NCBI GenBank assembly: GCA_934548045.1
Contig: CAKTEM010000003.1
Coordinates: 62,001-126,000, forward strand
Direction: 5' to 3'
From: an uncultured Faecalibacterium sp.
GTDB lineage: Bacteria; Bacillota; Clostridia; Oscillospirales; Ruminococcaceae
DNA: 64,000 bases
Shown here: piece after piece, positions 33,758 to 41,935 of the stretch
How the letters are laid out: each line of letters starts with the position of its first letter
How positions within the stretch are numbered: the first letter of the stretch is position 1
The notes under the pieces: generated by a model
What the model saw: only the letters and a program-made list of their open reading frames with translations
The model's database searches: none
Told to the model about the DNA's origin: nothing
Program-made: the position numbers and the translations under genes

Positions 33758-34430
33758 TTTTACGGTGACATTGAAGAATTTTCAAGATTTTACAAACGGA
33801 AAAAAATACAATACAATTTATGCAGATCCACCATGGCAGTTCCAAAATAGAACAGGAAAAGTTGCACCAGAGAATAAAAAGCTGATGCGCTATGAAACTA
33901 TGACACTTGCTGATATTAAAGCTTTGCCTGTTGCGGATATTGCAGATGAAAAAGCACACTTATATTTATGGGTTCCTAATGCGTTGCTTCCGGATGGATT
34001 GGCTGTTATGGATGCATGGGGATTTGAATATAAAGGGAATATCGTTTGGGAAAAGGTTCGGAAAGATGGTGGGCCGGATGGGAGAGGTGTAGGATTTTAT
34101 TTTCGGAATGTTACAGAATTGATTCTGTTCGGTATTAAAAAGAAAAGCGCACCGAATAGGACTCTCCAACCGGCTAGATCGCAAGTTAATTTGATCCGTG
34201 CGATGAAAAGAGAGCATAGCCGAAAACCGGATGAAGTGATTCCGATCATTGAAGCCTGCAGTCAAGCACCTCGAATTGAATTGTTTGCGAGAGGAATAAG
34301 AGAAGGCTGGGATATGTGGGGAAATCAAGCAACAGCGGATTATGAGCCGACGTGGAATACCTACGCAAATCATACAGTTGCACAGTCTGAAAAAGATGTA
34401 TTAGAATCATGTACTAGAAAAGCAATTTAA
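33750..34430 (+). CDS. MT-A70-family DNA adenine methyltransferase
   Basis: Encodes 226 residues. The catalytic motif DPPW is at 26-29 (NTIYADPPWQFQ). The other family blocks are HLYLWVPNALLPDGLAVMDA and KKSAPNRTLQPARSQVNLIR. MT-A70 enzymes transfer a methyl group from SAM to N6 of adenine. Coupled to the BglII-like nuclease, it should protect the host site. AT-rich like its partner. The two genes form a compact R-M cassette between ftsK and ygiQ. Confidence 0.92.
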   Translation: MSDFTVTLKNFQDFTNGKKYNTIYADPPWQFQNRTGKVAPENKKLMRYETMTLADIKALPVADIADEKAHLYLWVPNALLPDGLAVMDAWGFEYKGNIVWEKVRKDGGPDGRGVGFYFRNVTELILFGIKKKSAPNRTLQPARSQVNLIRAMKREHSRKPDEVIPIIEACSQAPRIELFARGIREGWDMWGNQATADYEPTWNTYANHTVAQSEKDVLESCTRKAI

Positions 34431-34443
34431 TTAAGGATATAAT

Positions 34444-36492
34444 ATGGAACAACAAACCTACACCGAATTTCTTCCCATCAGCCGGGCGGACATGGAGGCC
34501 CGGGGCTGGGATCAGCTGGATTTTGTGGTCGTGGGCGGCGACGCTTACGTTGACCATCCCAGCTTTGGCACCGCCATCATCAGCCGCCTGCTCGAGGCCG
34601 AGGGCTATAAAATCGGCGTGCTGGCGCAGCCCCGTTATACCGACTGCGAGGATTTCAAGCGGTTCGGCAAGCCGAAATACGGCTTCTTCATAGGCGGCGG
34701 CAATGTTGACAGCATGGTGAGCCATTATTCTGTCGCGAAAATTCCGCGTGCCGAGGACGAGTATTCTCCCGGCGGCAAAGCCGGCGCACGCCCCGACCGG
34801 AGCGCGACCGTTTATACCCGGCTGGCAAAGCAGGCCTATCCTGATTTGCCGGTCATTCTGGGCGGTCTGGAAGCATCCCTGCGCCGGTTCGCCCATTACG
34901 ATTACTGGATGGAGACCGTTCTGCCCAGTATCGCCGAAAGTTCAGGCGCGGATATCATCAGCTTCGGCATGGGCGAGCATCAGACCGTGGAAATCGCCCG
35001 GCGTCTTGCCGCAGGCGAACCGGTGGAGTCCATCACTGATGTGGACGGCACCTGCTACCTGACCGACTTCGACCACCTGCCCGAGCGGTACGTCGAGTGC
35101 GCCGGTTACAAGAAGGTCGCTTCCGATAAGATGGCCTACGCAAAGGCCTGCCGTATCCAGATGGACAATCAGGACGTCGTCAGCGGCCAAATCATCGTCC
35201 AGAAGCAGAGTGAAAAATACCTCGTCCAGAATATCCCGGCAAAGCCCCTTGTGCGCTGGGAGCTGGACAAAGTCTACGCTCTGCCCTACACCCGGCGGTA
35301 TCATCCGATTTATGAGTCGATGGGCGGCGTTCCGGCCATCCGGGAGGTGCAGTTCTCCATCATCCAGAACCGCGGCTGTTTCGGCGGCTGTAACTTCTGT
35401 GCCATCCAGCTCCATCAGGGGCGGCGCGTCACCAGCCGCAGTGCGGACAGTATCGTGGCCGAGGCCGAGCGGATGACCCACGAGCCGGATTTCAAGGGCT
35501 ATATCCACGATGTTGGCGGCCCGACTGCAAACTTCCGTTTCCCGTCCTGCCGGGAGCAGATGCTGCGCGGCATGTGCAACGGCGGCAAGCACTGCCTTGC
35601 GCCGACCACCTGCTCGCATGTCATCGTCGACCACAGCGATTACCTGAAGATCCTCCGCCGCGTCCGGGAACTGCCCGGCGTCAAGAAGGTCTTTATCCGC
35701 AGCGGCATCCGGTTCGACTATCTGATGGCCGACCCGGACGATACCTTCTTTAAAGAGCTGGTGGAGTACCACGTCTCCGGTCAGCTCAAGGTCGCGCCCG
35801 AACACTGCGCACCCAACACGCTGGCCTACATGGGCAAGCCGCCCATTGAGACGTTCAATAAGTTCAAGGACAAGTTCTATGAGCTGAGCAAGAAGGCTGG
35901 CAAGAAACAGTATCTTGTGCCGTATCTGATGTCCAGCCACCCGGGCAGCACCCTGAAAGACGCCGTTTATCTGGCCGAGTACCTTTATAAAAACCACATG
36001 CGCCCGGAGCAGGTGCAGGATTTCTACCCGACGCCCGGCACGGTCAGCACCTGCATGTTCTACACCGGTCTCGATCCCTACACCCTCAAGCCGGTGTTCG
36101 TCGAGAAGACCGCCGAGGGCAAGGCACTTCAGCGCGCTCTGCTCCAGTATTATGAGCCGCGCAACGCTGAAAAGGTCGTCAAGGCTCTGAAAATGACCCA
36201 CCGGGAAGACCTCATTCCGCTGCTGGTTCCGGCAGAAGGCCGCCGCGCGGTCCAGCGTTCGGCACGACGCGCAGAAGCCGCCGAAGTCACCATCCACAAC
36301 GACGGCACCTATACTGTCCGCCCGAACCAGAAGGGCAGAAACACCGGGAAATCTTCCGGCAGAACTGCCGCCAGCGCAGGCCGTCAGCCCAGCCCGGGCG
36401 CACGCTTTGCACCCCACTCCGCACCCAGCCATAAGCCAAATACGAAGAAAGAGACGCAGAGATCGTGGAACAGTTCAAAAAAGAAAAAGTAA
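34444..36492 (+). CDS. YgiQ-family radical SAM protein
   Basis: Encodes 682 residues. The N-terminal UPF0313 block is clear (WDQLDFVVVGGDAYVDHPSF; PVILGGLEASLRRFAHYDYW). The radical SAM cluster is CFGGCNFC (Cys312, 316, 319). The C-terminal region carries VPYLMSSHPGSTLKDAVYLA and DFYPTPGTVSTCMFYTG. The last 80 residues are a basic, low-complexity tail. The reaction is not known for the family. GC-rich codon use returns at this gene after the AT-rich cassette. Confidence 0.93.
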   Translation: MEQQTYTEFLPISRADMEARGWDQLDFVVVGGDAYVDHPSFGTAIISRLLEAEGYKIGVLAQPRYTDCEDFKRFGKPKYGFFIGGGNVDSMVSHYSVAKIPRAEDEYSPGGKAGARPDRSATVYTRLAKQAYPDLPVILGGLEASLRRFAHYDYWMETVLPSIAESSGADIISFGMGEHQTVEIARRLAAGEPVESITDVDGTCYLTDFDHLPERYVECAGYKKVASDKMAYAKACRIQMDNQDVVSGQIIVQKQSEKYLVQNIPAKPLVRWELDKVYALPYTRRYHPIYESMGGVPAIREVQFSIIQNRGCFGGCNFCAIQLHQGRRVTSRSADSIVAEAERMTHEPDFKGYIHDVGGPTANFRFPSCREQMLRGMCNGGKHCLAPTTCSHVIVDHSDYLKILRRVRELPGVKKVFIRSGIRFDYLMADPDDTFFKELVEYHVSGQLKVAPEHCAPNTLAYMGKPPIETFNKFKDKFYELSKKAGKKQYLVPYLMSSHPGSTLKDAVYLAEYLYKNHMRPEQVQDFYPTPGTVSTCMFYTGLDPYTLKPVFVEKTAEGKALQRALLQYYEPRNAEKVVKALKMTHREDLIPLLVPAEGRRAVQRSARRAEAAEVTIHNDGTYTVRPNQKGRNTGKSSGRTAASAGRQPSPGARFAPHSAPSHKPNTKKETQRSWNSSKKKK

Positions 36493-37592
36493 ATCTCTGG
36501 CAGAAAACCGTCCGCCGCCTGACTGCCCTTGCGCTGGCGGCGGCTCTCGCACTGGGCTTTGCGGCCTGTGACGGCAGTGCTGTCATCCAGCCGCCTCAGA
36601 ATAACAGCGGCATTGAGACGACCCAGCCCAGCGCGGAAGAAAATTTCCAGATGCACTTCATCGACGTCGGGCAGGCGTTGAGCGTACTGGTGGAATGTGA
36701 CGGCCAGTTCATGCTGTACGACGGCGGCAATGTCGATGATGGCAGCCTTGTCGTTTCGTACTTACAGAATCAGGGCGTGGAGGAGCTGCAATACGTCTTT
36801 TGCTCCCATGCCCACGAGGACCATGTGGGCGGTCTGGCCGCTGCGCTGGCCTACTTCCCGGCAAACCATGTGTACAGCCCGGTGACCGAGGCCAGCACCA
36901 AGTGCTTCCAAAACTTCATCAAATACACCCAGCAGCAGGGCTTACAGGTCGAGGTTCCGGCCGTCGGCACGGTCTGGCAGCTGGGAAGCGCGACCGTCCA
37001 GCTGCTCGGCCCCATCAAGCAGTACAACGACACCAACGATACATCGCTGGTCCTCCGCATTGACTACGGCTCGACGAGCTTTCTGCTGACCGGCGACATG
37101 GAGTCGGACGCAGAGCGTGACCTTGTGGAGAGCGGCGCGAACCTGAAAGCCGATGTCCTTCAGGTCGGCCACCACGGTTCCAGCACCTCGTCCAGCTACA
37201 TCTTCATGAACGCCGTCCTGCCTGAGATGGGCATCATCTCCTGCGGAGCCAACAACAAGTACGGCCATCCCCATGAAGAGACGCTGAGCATCCTGCGCGA
37301 TGCCGGTGTGGATACCTACCGCACCGACCTGCTGGGAACCATCACCATCGGCAGTGATGGCTCGAACTACACTGTTTCCAGTGAGCATTACGCCACCGAC
37401 GCAGAACTGAACCCCACCGACCCGGCGGCATCCAGCACCGCACAGCAGGCATATATCGGCAACGTGAACTCGAAGAAGTTCCATCTGCCTACCTGCCTGA
37501 ACCTCCCGGCAGAGAAGAATCAGATCCTCTTCTCCAGCTATGATGAGGCCATCGCCGCAGGTTATGAACCTTGTGCGACCTGTATCAAGTAA
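36465..37592 (+). CDS. MBL-fold hydrolase lipoprotein (ComEC-C-like) with C-terminal Cys motif
   Basis: Encodes 375 residues from a GTG that overlaps the ygiQ end by 28 bases. A signal sequence ends in lipobox FAAC (Cys35). The metallo-beta-lactamase motif is SHAHEDHVGGL (His115, His117, Asp119, His120), with later LLTGDMESDAERDL and VGHHGSSTSS, as in the ComEC/Rec2 nuclease-type domain. Residues 325-375 form a small domain (NSKKFHLPTCLNLPAEKN ... PCATC) with three Cys and a His resembling an Ada-type metal site. It is an exported hydrolase, possibly a nuclease. The start is uncertain because the ribosome site is weak. Confidence 0.87.
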   Translation: MEQFKKEKVNLWQKTVRRLTALALAAALALGFAACDGSAVIQPPQNNSGIETTQPSAEENFQMHFIDVGQALSVLVECDGQFMLYDGGNVDDGSLVVSYLQNQGVEELQYVFCSHAHEDHVGGLAAALAYFPANHVYSPVTEASTKCFQNFIKYTQQQGLQVEVPAVGTVWQLGSATVQLLGPIKQYNDTNDTSLVLRIDYGSTSFLLTGDMESDAERDLVESGANLKADVLQVGHHGSSTSSSYIFMNAVLPEMGIISCGANNKYGHPHEETLSILRDAGVDTYRTDLLGTITIGSDGSNYTVSSEHYATDAELNPTDPAASSTAQQAYIGNVNSKKFHLPTCLNLPAEKNQILFSSYDEAIAAGYEPCATCIK

Positions 37593-37607
37593 AAGAAAAA
37601 TAAACAA

Positions 37608-37650
37608 GAAAACCAGAATCAAGGCCATTTGACCGATGATTCTGGTTTTC
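37608..37650. terminator. Bidirectional terminator, MBL gene / metH
   Basis: GAAAACCAGAATCA (37608-37621) pairs exactly with TGATTCTGGTTTTC (37637-37650), between convergent genes, with T runs on both strands. Confidence 0.88.
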
Positions 37651-37676
37651 ATTTTTATGATTCTATTTCAGAGAAA

Positions 37677-40103
37677 TCAATTACACCCGAAGAATTCCTT
37701 TGCGATATCGGCGGTCTTTTTGGCGTCCTTGGCATACCAGTCTGCGCCGATTTTCTCGGCGTATTCGGGCGTCAGGACGGCACCGCCGACCACGATTTTG
37801 CAGTCAAGCTTTGCTTCGTGCAGGGCGGCGATGGTCTCTTCCATGCTCTTGAGGGTGGTCGTCATCAGAGCCGACAGGCCGACGAGATGGACGTCCTTTT
37901 CTCGGACGGTGTTGACGACGGTCTCGATGGGAACGTCCCGGCCAAGGTCGATGACCTCGAAGCCGTAATTCTCGAGGATGACCCGGACGATGTTTTTGCC
38001 GATGTCATGGACATCGCCCTTGACCGTGGCGAGGACGATGCGGCCCTTGCTGGCACCTTCGCCGCCGTTCTTGGCGATGGCGGTCTTGATCTCATCGAAT
38101 GCGCTCTGTGCGGCACTGGCGGCCTGAAGCAGCTGGGGCAGGAAAAGGGTACCCTTTTCGTATTTCACGCCCACGATGTCGAGGGCCGGGATCAACGCTT
38201 CATCGACCAGTTCCAGCGGCTGTTTTTCTTCCAATAACGCCTTGGTACGGGTAGCGGCCTCGCCTTTCAAGCCCTTTTCCACGGCCTTCATCAGAGGAGC
38301 ATAGGGGCCGGACACGGTGGCGTCTGCTTCCGGCGTGGCAGTCTGCGCAACAGCGGCTTTTGCCAGCGCAGTGGATGCCGGGACCCGGTTGGCGTACCGG
38401 GCGATGTACTCGGTACTCTGCTTGTCGCGGTTCGTCAGGACGTTGTAGGAGTAGATGGCCGCCATCATCTCTTCGCTGGAAGGGTTCATAATGGCGAGGT
38501 CCAGCCCGGCGTACATTGCCAGCGTCAGGAAGGTCGTGTTCAGATAGGGGCGGCAAGGCAGACCAAAGCTGATATTCGACACGCCGAGGATCGTCCGGAC
38601 GCCCAGCTCCTTTTTGCAGGCGGCGAGGGCTTCCACAGTCGCCATGACATCGGCCTGCTGTGCGCTGGCGGTCAGGGTCAGGCAGTCGATGTAGATGTCT
38701 TCCTGTGGGATACCGGCTTCGAGAGCCGCTTTTTTGATCCGCTTTGCAATCTCCACACGGTCTTCCGCACTGGACAGGATGCCGCGCTTGTCGATGGCAA
38801 GGCCGACGATGGCCGCGCCGTATTTTTTGCAGAGCGGCAGAACTTTTGCGAGAACTTCCGGCTCGCCGTTGACCGAGTTGACGATGGGCTTGCCGTTGTA
38901 GACGCGCAGGCCGCGCTCGAGGGCGTCGGCGTGGGAGGAATCCAGCTGCAAAGGCAGGCTGACGACGCTCTGCAACGCCTTGACGACCTGCTCCATCAGG
39001 ACCGGCTCGTTGACGCCGGGCGCGCCGACGTTGACGTCCAGCACCTGCGCACCGGCCTCGACCTGACTGACCGCCTGCTCGAGGACATAGTTCATGTCGC
39101 CCTCACGCAGGGCCTGCTGGAACCGCTTTTTGCCGGTGGGGTTGATGCGCTCGCCGACGACCGTGATGCCGTCAACGGTCAGATAGTTGACCGGTGTGCA
39201 GAGGACGGAGGGCATCGGGTGCGCCGGACGGCCCGGTTTGCAGTCGGCAAAGACGCCGTTCAGCAGCTTGATGAACTCAGGCGTCGTGCCGCAGCAGCCG
39301 CCGGCCGCAAACAGGCCCAGCTCCCGGTAAGGCTTCATCTGGATGGCGTAGATTTGGGGTGTGATATCGTAGCCGCTGCCGTCCGCACGGGGCAGACCGG
39401 CGTTCGGCTTGACGAAGACCGGGAAATCGCCGGGCAGAGCCTCGGTCAGCCGCTTTGCCATCGGGAAAATTTCCTTGGGGCCAAGGGAACAGTTGATGCC
39501 GACGGCGTCCGCACCGAGTCCGCGCGCCGTGACGCCGAAGCTCTCGACGGTGCATCCGGTAAAGGCACGTCCACCGGCCTCGAAGCTCATGCTGGCGAGG
39601 ACGGGCAGGGTAGAGTTCTCTTTTGCGGCCAGCAGAGCAGCTTTCAGCTCGTACAGGTCGGTGAAGGTCTCAAAGAAGATGAGGTCGGCACCGGCAGAGA
39701 CACCGGCTCGAACGATACGGGCATACTCATTCAGCGCGTCCTCAAAGGCCAGCGTTCCGCTGGGTTCCAGCAGCTCGCCCAGTGGGCCGACGTCCAGCGC
39801 GGTCAAGGCACCATACGGGGCGCAGGCACGCTTGCAGCAGCCGATGCCGGCCGCGATGATTTCTTCCAGCGAATATTTGCTGTCGGCCAGCTTGTGCGCC
39901 GAGGCACCGAAGGTGTTGGCGTTGACGATGCGGCTTCCGGCAGCGGCATACATGCCGTGGATGCTCTCGATGAGAGCCGGGTTTTCGATGTTCAGCTCCT
40001 CAGGCCGTGCGCCGAGTTTCAGCCCGGATGCCTGAAGCATGGTTCCCATGCCGCCATCCAGCAGGATGGTGTTGGATTGGGTAAAAAGTTCACTCGCTTG
40101 CAC
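37677..40103 (-). CDS. metH: Cobalamin-dependent methionine synthase, without activation domain
   Basis: Encodes about 808 residues. Domains in order are: homocysteine methyltransferase (about 1-290; zinc ligands in GINCSLGP and GGCCGTTP), pterin-binding (about 300-560; VVGERINPTGKKRFQ), B12 cap (about 590-670) and B12-binding (about 680-808; GDVHDIGKNIV with the lower-ligand His). The C-terminal AdoMet reactivation domain of full-length MetH is absent and is supplied by the upstream gene. The start is GTG 40103 with GAGAGGAAAA upstream, overlapping the activation gene by 14 bases. Confidence 0.95.
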   Translation of the reverse strand: MQASELFTQSNTILLDGGMGTMLQASGLKLGARPEELNIENPALIESIHGMYAAAGSRIVNANTFGASAHKLADSKYSLEEIIAAGIGCCKRACAPYGALTALDVGPLGELLEPSGTLAFEDALNEYARIVRAGVSAGADLIFFETFTDLYELKAALLAAKENSTLPVLASMSFEAGGRAFTGCTVESFGVTARGLGADAVGINCSLGPKEIFPMAKRLTEALPGDFPVFVKPNAGLPRADGSGYDITPQIYAIQMKPYRELGLFAAGGCCGTTPEFIKLLNGVFADCKPGRPAHPMPSVLCTPVNYLTVDGITVVGERINPTGKKRFQQALREGDMNYVLEQAVSQVEAGAQVLDVNVGAPGVNEPVLMEQVVKALQSVVSLPLQLDSSHADALERGLRVYNGKPIVNSVNGEPEVLAKVLPLCKKYGAAIVGLAIDKRGILSSAEDRVEIAKRIKKAALEAGIPQEDIYIDCLTLTASAQQADVMATVEALAACKKELGVRTILGVSNISFGLPCRPYLNTTFLTLAMYAGLDLAIMNPSSEEMMAAIYSYNVLTNRDKQSTEYIARYANRVPASTALAKAAVAQTATPEADATVSGPYAPLMKAVEKGLKGEAATRTKALLEEKQPLELVDEALIPALDIVGVKYEKGTLFLPQLLQAASAAQSAFDEIKTAIAKNGGEGASKGRIVLATVKGDVHDIGKNIVRVILENYGFEVIDLGRDVPIETVVNTVREKDVHLVGLSALMTTTLKSMEETIAALHEAKLDCKIVVGGAVLTPEYAEKIGADWYAKDAKKTADIAKEFFGCN

Positions 40104-40779
40104 AGGTTTTTCCTCTCTTTCGATATTCGCACCGGCTGCGCAGGACACAGTGGCCGCAGCCTGCCAGCTGCCCTTTGACCGGGTGGTCGCTGACGCCCAG
40201 CAGAGCCGTGATGCTCTTGCGCGGAGTCATCAGGTTCGAGTCGGTCACGCAGATCCCGGCACGCCGGGCCGTGTCCAACGCCGCAGCAACCAGCGGCTGT
40301 ACTGTAATTGGCCAGTCACCGTAGCCCGGCGAGAACCGCCCGGTCAGATACTTTCCCTCTTTTGCCGCCCACTGCCGAAGTTCGCTCTCGGCGAGGTCAG
40401 CGGCCTGCTCCGCCAGTGCGGAACCCAGCGCGTCGGATGCCACCGACGCAGCGATATCACCCACACCGGCCCGGCGGATCTGGGTATCGACCCCGGCACC
40501 CAGCGTCACAGCCAGCAGAATGGCCTGTGCGCATCCCTCGAGATGCCGCCGGATGTCCTCGCCCTGCAAAATACCGACTTCGGTCAGGGCATCGACGTCA
40601 GCTTCCAGCCAGACTGCCCGGGGCGTTGCTGCCGCCAGAAGCGGCACGGCACACCGTTCCAGAAGGGCCATCGTCGCCGCATCGACTTCGCCGCGCGCGC
40701 CGAAATACCGTGCCGCCTGCAGGATGTTGACGGCTTCCGGCTTTTCCAGTACCAGTGGTCTGCTTGCGCCGATCTGCAT
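40090..40779 (-). CDS. Methionine synthase activation-domain protein (separate subunit)
   Basis: Encodes 229 residues. It matches the MetH activation fold: EADVDALTEVGILQGEDIRR, LGAGVDTQIRRAGVGD, the hallmark RFSPGYGDWPI, and the C-terminal LTPRKS-like LMTPRKSITALLGVSDHPVK ending in a CGHC...C cysteine set. It should bind SAM and reductively remethylate inactive cob(II)alamin on MetH. It is first in the operon, behind promoter 40813-40841, and overlaps metH. The Cys cluster (CGHCVLRSRC) could hold a metal or Fe-S cluster. Confidence 0.92.
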   Translation of the reverse strand: MQIGASRPLVLEKPEAVNILQAARYFGARGEVDAATMALLERCAVPLLAAATPRAVWLEADVDALTEVGILQGEDIRRHLEGCAQAILLAVTLGAGVDTQIRRAGVGDIAASVASDALGSALAEQAADLAESELRQWAAKEGKYLTGRFSPGYGDWPITVQPLVAAALDTARRAGICVTDSNLMTPRKSITALLGVSDHPVKGQLAGCGHCVLRSRCEYRKRGKTCASE

Positions 40780-40812
40780 CGCGATTCCCCCTTCTGTGTT
40801 GTGATGTTTTAA

Positions 40813-40841
40813 AGTATACCGCAGGACCGGTGGGAAATCAA
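40813..40841 (-). promoter_or_regulatory. metH operon promoter
   Basis: On the minus strand TTGATT (40836-40841), 17 bases, TATACT (40813-40818), 34 bases before the activation-protein ATG. The leader is too short for an S-box or cobalamin riboswitch. Confidence 0.8.
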
Positions 40842-40954
40842 TCCTGTCGGAAAAAGGGGCCTATTCTCAATTGTGAAAAACCGACCACGGTTTATTTTCA
40901 ATTTGTTCAAAAACCCCACAAAGAAACTCCATTTTTATCCGGTACAATAAGGGT

Positions 40955-41186
40955 GCGGTCGGGGAGGAACACAAAAAGTTCCTTGAACCGACAAAATGCA
41001 GGCAATGAAAGCCGTGAATGAGTCGCAGCGGCTTCCCTTAATTAAAATACTGTCTCCTGCCGATGCGAGGCAATAGCCCGGCAGCGGACAGACTACCAAC
41101 AACCTCCTGACAGCCGCAAATGTTTGGAGTTCTCATACACAGGCAGCACCGCTTTCTCCTCCTTTCCACGGTGCTGTCTGTTTTTG
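40955..41186 (+). ncRNA. Candidate structured non-coding RNA with own terminator
   Basis: The 479-base gap 40780-41258 holds no open frame on the plus strand but is rich in structure. TACAAT (40943-40948) is a possible -10 box; its -35 is poor. The predicted hairpins are: AGGAAC/GTTCCT closed by CGGT/ACCG (about 40957-40995), AAGCCG/CGGCTT (about 41008-41036), and a long stem of CTGTC (41050-41054)/GACAG (41087-41091), CTGCCG/CGGCAG and GGC/GCC. The final one is a 12-bp terminator stem (41140-41151 with 41169-41180) plus TTTTT. Unpaired CCTCC/TCCTCC stretches lie at about 41103 and in the terminator loop, complementary to Shine-Dalgarno sequences. I cannot match it to 6S, SRP, tmRNA or RNase P RNA. 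Confidence 0.55.
41140..41186 (+). terminator. Terminator of the candidate RNA
   Basis: CAGGCAGCACCG pairs with CGGTGCTGTCTG (one G-U) across an unusually long 17-base C/U-rich loop and is followed by TTTTTG. No protein gene ends upstream, so it implies an RNA transcript. Confidence 0.85.
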
Positions 41187-41207
41187 TTTTGTCTGATTTT
41201 TGCATAG

Positions 41208-41245
41208 AAAAAACGCGGAAGTTTTCACAGCTTCCGCGTTTTTTG
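41208..41245. terminator. Terminator of the YcxB-like gene
   Basis: AAAAAACGCGGAAG (41208-41221) pairs with CTTCCGCGTTTTTT (41231-41244). It is symmetrical, so it acts on both strands. Confidence 0.88.
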
Positions 41246-41258
41246 TTGAAACTTTCCC

Positions 41259-41792
41259 TTACCGGCAGTCGCGCAGACGGGCGGCAGGCAGTTTTTCGGA
41301 CATGTACGCCCACGCCGCGTCGCAGGACTCGTTGAGCAGATAGGCCTGATTCTGCTGGACGTAGATGTAAATGGCACCGGGCGTCCGGTAGATGGTGTGG
41401 ATGCTCTGCCACGGGTACTGGTGGGTCGGCTCGGGCTTGTCCTGTTCACCGGCCATCCAGACCGACAGGCCGTCGTCATTCAGCAGCAGACGGTAGAAGG
41501 GTTTCGGCTGGGCGAGGCCCATTTTTTTGATCTGGACGCTCAGATTGTGGAAGAAGGTCCAGAAGTAGACCGCAGGCGCGCCCAGAGCGACAACGGCGAG
41601 AACGACCGTCAGCAGAGCGGCACCCTCGCGCTGGCCGACCTGCGACAGGCAGATGCCGGCGGACAACAGCAGAATGGCGGTAAAGAGTGCCGGGCGGTGC
41701 CATCGCTTGTGGTGGCGCAGCAGGTCGAAGGTGGCGAAATCGTGGAACGAGGTCGCGTCCATCTGGACAGAAACGGAAATCGGTTGAGACAT
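41259..41792 (-). CDS. YcxB-like two-span membrane protein
   Basis: Encodes 177 residues. Residues 33-80 hold two hydrophobic helices (PALFTAILLLSAGICLS; LLTVVLAVVALGAPAVYFWT). The rest is a cytoplasmic domain with a pattern of short strands (FYRLLLNDDGLSVWMAGEQD; YPWQSIHTIYRTPGAIYIYV) as in the YcxB-like family. AAGGGAGG precedes ATG 41792. It is followed by the terminator at 41208 and is divergent from the histidine kinase gene. Function is unknown. Confidence 0.8.
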   Translation of the reverse strand: MSQPISVSVQMDATSFHDFATFDLLRHHKRWHRPALFTAILLLSAGICLSQVGQREGAALLTVVLAVVALGAPAVYFWTFFHNLSVQIKKMGLAQPKPFYRLLLNDDGLSVWMAGEQDKPEPTHQYPWQSIHTIYRTPGAIYIYVQQNQAYLLNESCDAAWAYMSEKLPAARLRDCR

Positions 41793-41935
41793 GGCAAAGC
41801 CTCCCTTTTTTAGGCATAGTACCATATTTTTTCCGAACAATCAAGGAAAAACTTGCGCAAATACCATAAATCGTGGTAGAATAAGACGATTTGAAGCGAT
41901 TTCGCGGCGGAGATTTTGCCAGAGGAGGAATGACG

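Noticed and set aside
40780..41130. Cobalamin or SAM riboswitch upstream of metH
   Set aside because: GGGAAGCC and CAGGAGACAG on the minus strand recall cobalamin-box pieces, but the order and spacing are wrong, and the metH promoter at 40813 lies downstream of them. No S-box core is present.
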